Assembly: GCA_964551965.1 (NCBI GenBank)
Contig: CAZKFB010000012.1
Span: forward strand, 1-29,139
Source of the DNA: CAG-582 sp964551965
Lineage (GTDB): Bacteria > Bacillota_I > Bacilli_A > RF39 > UBA660
DNA length: 29,139 nt
Reading direction: 5' to 3'
Shown here one piece after another: positions 23,707 to 29,139 of the stretch. Under the pieces are notes generated by a model, which did no database searches, was not told the origin of the DNA, and worked only from the letters and a program-made list of their open reading frames with translations. Made by a program: the position numbers and the translations under genes. Positions within the stretch are counted from its first letter, which is position 1. Every line of letters starts with the position of its first letter.

Positions 23707-24396
23707 TTATCTATATAACCCCAATTTTTTTTCTTCTTCTTTTAGTTCTTCATAGTCAGCAACATATTTGATTCCTGCTTGTTCCATAACAGCACGAGCA
23801 ATTTTCTTCCAATCTTCTCGGTTATGTTCTAGTCCATCAAATGTATCGACAGTAGATGCAACTACATAAAGATTAACTATACGATTTATTTCATCTAAAT
23901 ATCGAGCATAAGTTCTTGCAAAATCTTCAACACATAAGTCTTCACATACTCCATTAAACACAACCATTTTAAGATTCTTCATATTACGAATATCACTTCT
24001 TACTTGATCTAATACTCCGTTAATTGAATTCTTTTTATAATCTCTGACATTAGGTTTTAGAATAGCACTATCTCTTAGATAAATACCATTTTCATTTTTT
24101 TCATAGATTCGATCTTGAATTGCTTTAATATATTCAGCTTCCTTAGTACCGGCCACACAGTGAGTTGGATAAGCTCCACCATTTTCAATAAACTCAGTTG
24201 CACCAACATCATGCCATTCACCAATAACATTTACTGATTCTCCACTCTCTAAAAAATCATCCATGATTTTCATTTGTTCATCAACTAAGTCATTGTAAGC
24301 TTCATTACGCATAGCTCCAATGTTGACAAAACCTTCAACCATATCGATATTATAAAGTGCCTTTCTGTAATCTTGTAATTCTTTAATTTGTTCCAT
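23707..24396 (-). CDS. pncA: Nicotinamidase-like isochorismatase-family hydrolase
   Basis: Deamidates nicotinamide to nicotinate. The 229-residue protein has the isochorismatase-fold triad: Asp18 (NIDMVEGFV), Lys114 (ILKPN) and Cys155 (FNGVCEDLCVED). Metal-site residues appear as GEWHD (60-63) and PTHC (His79). The usual DWH is EWH here, so the first ligand is Glu or shifted to Asp63. Residue assignments are by pattern only. A strong ribosome site AAGGAG precedes the ATG. It heads the operon with pncB, the Nudix gene and nadE, under a consensus promoter covered by an operator, which supports nicotinamide as substrate. Confidence 0.92.
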   Translation of the reverse strand: MEQIKELQDYRKALYNIDMVEGFVNIGAMRNEAYNDLVDEQMKIMDDFLESGESVNVIGEWHDVGATEFIENGGAYPTHCVAGTKEAEYIKAIQDRIYEKNENGIYLRDSAILKPNVRDYKKNSINGVLDQVRSDIRNMKNLKMVVFNGVCEDLCVEDFARTYARYLDEINRIVNLYVVASTVDTFDGLEHNREDWKKIARAVMEQAGIKYVADYEELKEEEKKLGLYR

Positions 24397-24415
24397 ATAA
24401 TCTCCTTCTTTCTAT

Positions 24416-24442
24416 TTGTTATTATCATTTTATTAATAACAT
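24416..24442 (-). promoter_or_regulatory. Putative NrtR operator d (pncA leader)
   Basis: Same 27-bp palindrome family, 19 bases before the pncA ATG and 59 bases from operator e. This two-site layout matches sites a and b. Confidence 0.75.
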
Positions 24443-24474
24443 ATGGAATTAATTTTCAAAAGCGTTTTTTGCCT

Positions 24475-24501
24475 TTGTTATTAACATTATATTAATAAGA
24501 T
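24475..24501 (-). promoter_or_regulatory. Putative NrtR operator e, covering the pncA -10 box
   Basis: The best member of the palindrome family (TTATTAA, 7 bases, TTAATAA). It contains the TATAAT of the pncA promoter. Confidence 0.8.
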
Positions 24502-24514
24502 ATAAATTTGTCAA
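24486..24514 (-). promoter_or_regulatory. Consensus promoter of the pncA-pncB-Nudix-nadE operon
   Basis: The minus strand reads TTGACA, 17 bases, TATAAT, with the same flanking bases as the promoter at 19596-19624. Confidence 0.92.
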
Positions 24515-24516
24515 CA

Positions 24517-24543
24517 CTCTTTTTAACATTTCTTTAAAAAGAT
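24517..24543 (-). promoter_or_regulatory. Decayed sixth operator copy upstream of the pncA promoter
   Basis: This stretch aligns with operator e without gaps, 42 bases away, and the similarity continues into the following ATAAATTT. The TATAAT and TTGACA positions are lost. It looks like an old tandem duplication of the pncA control region and lies 18 bases from the -35 of the divergent gene. Confidence 0.5.
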
Positions 24544-24561
24544 ATAAATTTACCTATTAAT

Positions 24562-24590
24562 TCGACAATAATTAAATTATTTGTTATAAT
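24562..24590 (+). promoter_or_regulatory. Promoter of the DUF3419-like gene
   Basis: TCGACA, 17 bases, TATAAT; only one base differs from consensus. AAAGGGG and the ATG follow after about 14 and 28 bases. Confidence 0.82.
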
Positions 24591-24617
24591 AACCACTATG
24601 TTTAAAGGGGTTTTTAT

Positions 24618-25529
24618 ATGGAAATAAATATGGATATTATCAAGAATACTTTAGAACATCATGGGGAATTAAAAGGTACGTTTGGTGAATACAGTAAGGT
24701 ATATCTTAATACTACGGAAAATATAAGTGGAATTATGGCTAATATGAATCTATCAGACAAAGATGTATTAACTGTTGCTGGTTCTGGAGATCAAGCTCTT
24801 AATGCTTATCTTAACGGAGCTAAAACAGTATCTGTATTTGATATTAATCCCCTATCGTTTGCAATTACGGATTTAAAAGTAACGGGAGCTAGAAAATTAA
24901 AGCATGCCGAATTTTGCAATTACTTTATGCCTATTTGGGGAGAATTTTTAGAATATGATACTTTTAATAGATTAAGCAAATACTTAAGTGAAGATACGGC
25001 AATCTACTTCGATTATCTTTATAGCAATTATACTACTAGAGAAATATTTAATAAGACAATGTATCACTTCACTACTGATATTACTACATTACATAATTTA
25101 AATGATTACCTACAAAGAGATAATTATGAAAGATTACAAAAAATACTAGAAGAAAAGGATATTAAATATATTAAATCTAGTCTAACTAAATTACCAGAAA
25201 AGTTAGACGATAAATATGATGCTATACTACTTTCCAATATAAGTGATTCAATTGAAGATATATGGAATATCGATACTTTAAAATGCTATAAGAGATTTAT
25301 TCATACTCTAAGTAAAAAATTAAATAAAGGAGGAATAATTCAATGTGCATATATCTATTCTAAATACAATAGTCAAATTCGAAAACCAATAATAGCAAAT
25401 GCTTCAGAAAGACAAAAAATATTTACTGAAGATGAATTTAAAGAAGTAGATGTTAATACATTTGTAAGTGTTTCTCCTTATGATGATAAAGTAATCTATT
25501 TTGAAAAGAAAAGAAAGCGTGTTTCCTAA
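24618..25529 (+). CDS. DUF3419-like protein with a SAM-methyltransferase fold
   Basis: A 303-residue cytoplasmic protein. The N-terminal third contains a Rossmann SAM-binding pattern: VLTVAGSGDQALNAYLNGAK followed by VSVFDINPLSFAITDLK, as in the DUF3419/BtaA-related group, some of which move the aminocarboxypropyl group of SAM onto lipids. Later parts (YDAILLSNISDSIED; GGIIQCAYIYSKYN) fit strands of that fold. The substrate is unknown. AAAGGGG lies 7 bases before the first ATG, with a near-consensus promoter above. It diverges from the pncA operon and is one of only two plus-strand genes in the window. It converges on the DUF421 gene with 9 bases between stops; no convincing terminator is visible. 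Confidence 0.75.
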   Translation: MEINMDIIKNTLEHHGELKGTFGEYSKVYLNTTENISGIMANMNLSDKDVLTVAGSGDQALNAYLNGAKTVSVFDINPLSFAITDLKVTGARKLKHAEFCNYFMPIWGEFLEYDTFNRLSKYLSEDTAIYFDYLYSNYTTREIFNKTMYHFTTDITTLHNLNDYLQRDNYERLQKILEEKDIKYIKSSLTKLPEKLDDKYDAILLSNISDSIEDIWNIDTLKCYKRFIHTLSKKLNKGGIIQCAYIYSKYNSQIRKPIIANASERQKIFTEDEFKEVDVNTFVSVSPYDDKVIYFEKKRKRVS

Positions 25530-25538
25530 CATTCCTTC

Positions 25539-26165
25539 TTATTTTTTTATTACATATAATACCTTTTTATTATAGAAAGCATATAATACATCTTTAAGTC
25601 GCATATGTTGATTATCTAAGCACTCTCTTAACCATGATTCACTTTTATTAATATTAACTAAAACATCTATATTAATTATTCCATCTATTATTATTGGTAA
25701 TGGACTATCAACATTATCTTTCTTTTTAAATATTGACAACTTTCCATTATTTTCAAGTATTGCATAATTTACTTCTTTAATATTCGCAATACTATTTTGT
25801 CTAAGTTGTAATAATAAATCATCTAAAGTATATCTTTGTTTAATCATTTCTTTAATATTTAATTTACCTTTATTAATAATTAAACTAGGTTTCCCATCTA
25901 TAAGAGTTCTTACTCTATTACATTTAAGTCCAATATAAGAAGACAATATCTCAAAAGAGACAAGTACTAATATTGGCAAGACAGTTAATACCATCTTATC
26001 ATCACGATTCTCAATACTAATAGCAACTAATTCAGCTATAAGTATAGAAATGGTAAGATCACTTATCTGTAATTGACCAATCTCTCTCTTACCCATTATT
26101 CGATAACAGAATAGAATTAAAAAATAAAAAAGAATCGTTCTTAATATAACTATAAATATATCCAT
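25539..26165 (-). CDS. DUF421/YetF-family membrane protein
   Basis: A 208-residue protein of the DUF421 (YetF/YcaP-like) family. Two or three membrane helices fill the first 80 residues, with the family signature GKREIGQLQISDLTISILIAEL split across them. The cytoplasmic part has RTLIDGKPSLIINKGKLN, YTLDDLLLQLRQNSI and INYAILE-type segments typical of the domain, then a shorter C-terminal copy. Related proteins in Bacillus affect spore inner-membrane properties, but the role here is not shown. The ATG at 26165 is chosen because AGGTGATACTT precedes it; the GTG at 26174 belongs to that site. It follows the DUF2628-like gene, but a terminator lies between. Confidence 0.88.
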   Translation of the reverse strand: MDIFIVILRTILFYFLILFCYRIMGKREIGQLQISDLTISILIAELVAISIENRDDKMVLTVLPILVLVSFEILSSYIGLKCNRVRTLIDGKPSLIINKGKLNIKEMIKQRYTLDDLLLQLRQNSIANIKEVNYAILENNGKLSIFKKKDNVDSPLPIIIDGIINIDVLVNINKSESWLRECLDNQHMRLKDVLYAFYNKKVLYVIKK

Positions 26166-26211
26166 AAGTATCACCTACTATATAAATGAGCTATATTATT
26201 AAGTTTTATTC

Positions 26212-26241
26212 AAAAAAAATAGATATTTTAAAATATCTATT
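26212..26241 (-). terminator. Intrinsic terminator after the DUF2628-like gene
   Basis: The minus strand reads AATAGATATTT, AAATATCTATT and then T: a long perfect hairpin with almost no loop followed by a T8 tract. It overlaps the gene's stop. Confidence 0.85.
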
Positions 26242-27298
26242 CTATTTCACCAATAATATTATCATAGTAGCTTAAACAAGCTTCTTTAGTTTCTGGAACA
26301 TAAGTTACACGATATAGAATTAAATTATTATTTTTAACAGTAGCATTATAAACTACTTCTTTAGTATTCTCAACAATTGTTATACTTTGCCAATTATTCT
26401 TTCCTGTATGCTCAACTATGTTATCATTTAATTCATGATAATACTTAGTTAATCCTTTAATAAATGACTTAGCATTAGTTTTATAATCGAGAACATTAAC
26501 TTCCATCTTACATTTAGGAACTATTTCATTTTCTCCATATAGATAAGCAATACTACTATTACTACTTATATTTTGAAAATCAACTAATTCAGGGAATTTA
26601 ATTATATCATTAATTGAAACATCTTCTTTTACTTTTAATACTCCATCATATTTAAATGTATCAATAATAATTTCTTCATCAGTCCTTTTCGTTGGTGCTT
26701 CCGGAACTAATATATATTTATCAAGATATTCCATTGCTACATCATATAGACAAAAGCCATAAATAATAGCAACTATTATTCCAACAACGGATGCTACTAA
26801 AGTATCAGTGCCTCCATTAGTAACAAGTAAATCTTTTAAATTCTTTTTATCTTTTGAACGATATTCAACAATTTTGGCACCTACATAACTAACATAACTT
26901 TGATTGGCAACAAATCCACAAATAATATGAGAAATAAGAATTACTGCTAAAGTAATAATTATATGAACATTTAATAACGGCAATAATATCAGGAATATTA
27001 GATTAATAACTGACCAAGCAGCTCCTAATATATAACATTTACGATATAGAAAATAAATTCCACAAAAGACAAATGCTGCATAGTTAAACTTCCTCTTAGT
27101 TATTCTTTCATAATTGCTGCCTATAAATAGTTTAAAATATTTTTCATCTTTAACATCTAAGAAATATGGATTATCATAAACTGTTTCTTCTACTATTTCC
27201 TCTTCTACTTCTTTAATTTCTTTTTTCTTATGATCATCAGGAACTAACAAATTATCAACAATAAACTTATTTTGATCTTCACTATTTTTACTACTCAT
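26237..27298 (-). CDS. DUF2628-like multi-pass membrane protein with an external domain
   Basis: A 353-residue protein. An acidic, Glu-rich cytoplasmic N-terminus (1-60) is followed by a DUF2628-like membrane region: KRKFNYAAFVFCGIYFLYRKCYI is the characteristic opening, with about four helices to residue 200. The last 150 residues are soluble and beta-rich (YDGVLKVKEDVSI, KCKMEVNVLDYKTNAK, NNLILYRVTYVPETKEACLSYYDN), probably outside. No enzymatic motif is visible and the role is unknown. The start is the ATG at 27298, since AGGTGAATAGT precedes it and the GTG at 27307 lies in that site. It sits between thrS (with its terminator) and the DUF421 gene, so it is probably transcribed alone. Confidence 0.78.
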   Translation of the reverse strand: MSSKNSEDQNKFIVDNLLVPDDHKKKEIKEVEEEIVEETVYDNPYFLDVKDEKYFKLFIGSNYERITKRKFNYAAFVFCGIYFLYRKCYILGAAWSVINLIFLILLPLLNVHIIITLAVILISHIICGFVANQSYVSYVGAKIVEYRSKDKKNLKDLLVTNGGTDTLVASVVGIIVAIIYGFCLYDVAMEYLDKYILVPEAPTKRTDEEIIIDTFKYDGVLKVKEDVSINDIIKFPELVDFQNISSNSSIAYLYGENEIVPKCKMEVNVLDYKTNAKSFIKGLTKYYHELNDNIVEHTGKNNWQSITIVENTKEVVYNATVKNNNLILYRVTYVPETKEACLSYYDNIIGEIE

Positions 27299-27351
27299 AC
27301 TATTCACCTAATATAATTTTAATATATTTTTGAGTTTAATGAATTAAATAT

Positions 27352-27381
27352 TAAAAAAAGATGTGTAAATTAACACATCTC
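27352..27381 (-). terminator. Intrinsic terminator after thrS
   Basis: The minus strand reads AGATGTGT, a 6-base loop, ACACATCT and seven T. It overlaps the thrS stop codon. Confidence 0.88.
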
Positions 27382-29136
27382 TAAATCACGATTATCGCGT
27401 TTATTAACAACAAACTCAATGAATTCATCAAGACTCATTGTAACTTTTTCTTCACTACCATAGAATCTTAAAGTAACAGATTCATTATCTCTTTCATCAT
27501 TACCTAGTACTAAAGATACAGGTATTTTCTTCATTTGAGCTTCTCTCATACGATATCCAAGTTTTTCTTCACTAGCATCTAATTCAACACGAATATTCTT
27601 ATCTCTTAACATACTTTCTACCTTTTTAGCATATTCTAAATGATATTCGTTGTTTACTGGTAAAACGCTTACTTGTACTGGACTTAACCATAATGGTAAA
27701 GCACCTTTTCTCTCTTCTAAGTAATAAGCAAAGAAACGATCGATACTACCAAAAACAGCACGGTGAATTACGACAGGACATTTCTTTTCCCCATTCTTAT
27801 CAACATAAGTTAAGTTGAATTTTGCTGGTAAACAGAAATCTAATTGACAAGTAGATAAAGTATATTCATTACCTACAGCAGGTTTAACTTGAACATCAAG
27901 TTTAGGTCCATAGAAGGCAGCTTCACCAATCTTTTCAATATAAGGCATACCTATTGAATCTAATACACTTCTTAACTTATCTTCAGCCATATTCCACATT
28001 TCATCATCAGGATGATACTTCTTAGTATTTTTTGGATCTCTTAAAGATAATTCAAAGTGAAAATCTTTAATTCCTAATTCTTTATAACATTCAAGAATTA
28101 AATTAACTACTATTTTAAACTCTGATTCAATTTGTTCAGGAGTTACGAATAGATGGGCATCATTTTGACAGAAAGAACGAACACGTTCAATTCCCTTTAA
28201 TGCTCCACTAGCTTCAAAACGACAATCTCTTGCAATCTCACCAATTCTAAGTGGTAGATCACGATATGAATGAATATCATTAGCATAGATCATCATGTGA
28301 TGTGGACAGTTCATTGGACGAAGAACAAATTCTTCTCCCTCAACTTCCATCTTAGGGAACATACTTTCTTGATAATGATCCCAGTGACCTGAAGTCTTAT
28401 ATAGTTCAACATTACCTAAAGGTGGAGTTAAAACATGTTTATATCCTAATTTCTTTTCTTTTCCCTTAATATAGTTTTCTAGTTCTTCCCAAACTATATA
28501 TCCATTAGGTAAATACATAGGAAGTCCCTTACCTACTAAATCATTCATCATAAAAAGTCCTAAATCTTTACCTAATTTTCTATGATCTCTAAGTTTTGCC
28601 TCTTCAAGTTCTTGTAAATAATTATTAAGTTCTTCTTCAGTTGGGAAACAAACACCATAAATTCTTTGTAATACTTTATTGTTTGCATCACCTTTCCAGT
28701 AAGCCCCACTAAATTTAATTAATTTAAAATACTTACATTCTTTAACTGTATCTACATGAGGTCCTCGACATAAATCAGTAAAATCTCCTTGTGAATAAGT
28801 AGATATAACTGTATCAGATTCATCCATTCTTTCAATCAAATCTATCTTATAAGGATCATCTTTAAAAGTCTCTAAAGCTTCACTTTTACTTATTTCATTA
28901 CGAACAATTCTCTTGCCATCTTTAGCAATTTTCTTCATTTCTCTCTCAATAGCTTCAATATCACTCTCATTAATAACTTTATCACCTAAATCCATATCAT
29001 AATAGAATCCCGTTTCAATAACAGGTCCTACCCAAAATTTAGCATTAGGCATTAAGTGTTTAACAGCTTGTGCCATCATGTGTGCACAACTATGATTTAA
29101 TTTATTTAAATATTCATCTTCTTTAAAATTTACCAT
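27370..29136 (-). CDS. thrS: Threonyl-tRNA synthetase, possibly partial at the window edge
   Basis: Charges tRNA-Thr with threonine. The editing domain has HSCAH (His15, His19) and TDLCRGPHVD. The class II catalytic core has MNCPHHMMIY and the zinc ligand set, motif 2 around RDCRFEASGALKG, and motif 3 VIHRAVFGSIDRF. The C-terminal anticodon-binding domain begins near LPVNNEYHLEYA. The first Met gives 588 residues, about 50-60 fewer than usual, because the N-terminal TGS domain is missing. Only three bases precede the ATG in the window and the frame is open (AAA), so either the gene truly lacks TGS or it starts beyond the edge. No ribosome site can be judged. Confidence 0.95.
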   Translation of the reverse strand: MVNFKEDEYLNKLNHSCAHMMAQAVKHLMPNAKFWVGPVIETGFYYDMDLGDKVINESDIEAIEREMKKIAKDGKRIVRNEISKSEALETFKDDPYKIDLIERMDESDTVISTYSQGDFTDLCRGPHVDTVKECKYFKLIKFSGAYWKGDANNKVLQRIYGVCFPTEEELNNYLQELEEAKLRDHRKLGKDLGLFMMNDLVGKGLPMYLPNGYIVWEELENYIKGKEKKLGYKHVLTPPLGNVELYKTSGHWDHYQESMFPKMEVEGEEFVLRPMNCPHHMMIYANDIHSYRDLPLRIGEIARDCRFEASGALKGIERVRSFCQNDAHLFVTPEQIESEFKIVVNLILECYKELGIKDFHFELSLRDPKNTKKYHPDDEMWNMAEDKLRSVLDSIGMPYIEKIGEAAFYGPKLDVQVKPAVGNEYTLSTCQLDFCLPAKFNLTYVDKNGEKKCPVVIHRAVFGSIDRFFAYYLEERKGALPLWLSPVQVSVLPVNNEYHLEYAKKVESMLRDKNIRVELDASEEKLGYRMREAQMKKIPVSLVLGNDERDNESVTLRFYGSEEKVTMSLDEFIEFVVNKRDNRDLEMC

Positions 29137-29139
29137 TTT

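Overview
The window is AT-rich, densely coded DNA from a low-GC Gram-positive bacterium, most likely an uncultured spore-forming member of the Bacilli/Erysipelotrichia side of the Firmicutes (gut lineages of this kind). The evidence is SpoIVA and a SpoVIF-like protein, strong AGGAGG/AGGTG-type ribosome binding sites, short intrinsic terminators, and consensus TTGACA-N17-TATAAT promoters. TGA is used as a stop and Trp is TGG, so the standard code applies. A run of 100 N at 3241-3340 is a scaffold gap, which suggests a draft or metagenome assembly. Nearly all genes lie on the minus strand; only def and a DUF3419-like gene are on the plus strand.

Layout by minus-strand transcription units, left to right. 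(1) 1-3240: a large Cys/His-repeat surface protein whose N-terminus is lost in the gap, followed by a SipW-type signal peptidase that appears frameshifted in its last membrane helix. (2) 3341-9000: spoIVA with a sigma-E-like promoter, a small membrane-anchored protein, a Nudix hydrolase, spoVIF, a DUF5305-like membrane protein paired with a TasA/camelysin-like secreted protein, and miaA. (3) 9000-15150: def (plus), a second TasA-like protein, mtaB, a one-pass membrane protein, a CPBP membrane protease next to a paralogue that has lost every catalytic residue, a CHAP-domain surface hydrolase, and a kinase-fold gene broken by an in-frame TAA.

(4) 15186-24396 is the most notable region, a nearly complete NAD(P) salvage and recycling locus. 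One unit is pncA-pncB-ADP-ribose Nudix-nadE. The other is an unknown 132-residue gene followed by prs, nadD, pncC (frameshifted), nadK and nrtR. Together they encode nicotinamide to nicotinate (PncA), to NaMN using PRPP (PncB, Prs), to NaAD (NadD), to NAD (NadE) and to NADP (NadK). NMN deamidation (PncC) and ADP-ribose recycling feed in, and the Nudix-family repressor NrtR is encoded at the end. Five near-identical 27-bp imperfect palindromes (core TTATTAA-N7-TTAATAA) plus one decayed copy lie only in the leaders of these units. Two of them sit on the -10 boxes of perfect promoters. I infer they are NrtR operators, which would make the unknown 132-residue protein a new member of the NAD regulon.

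(5) 24562-29139: a divergent DUF3419-like methyltransferase-fold gene (plus), then a DUF421/YetF membrane protein, a DUF2628-like membrane protein, and thrS running to the window edge. Three genes (sipW, pncC, the kinase-like gene) carry single-position lesions; the sequence alone cannot separate real decay from assembly error.
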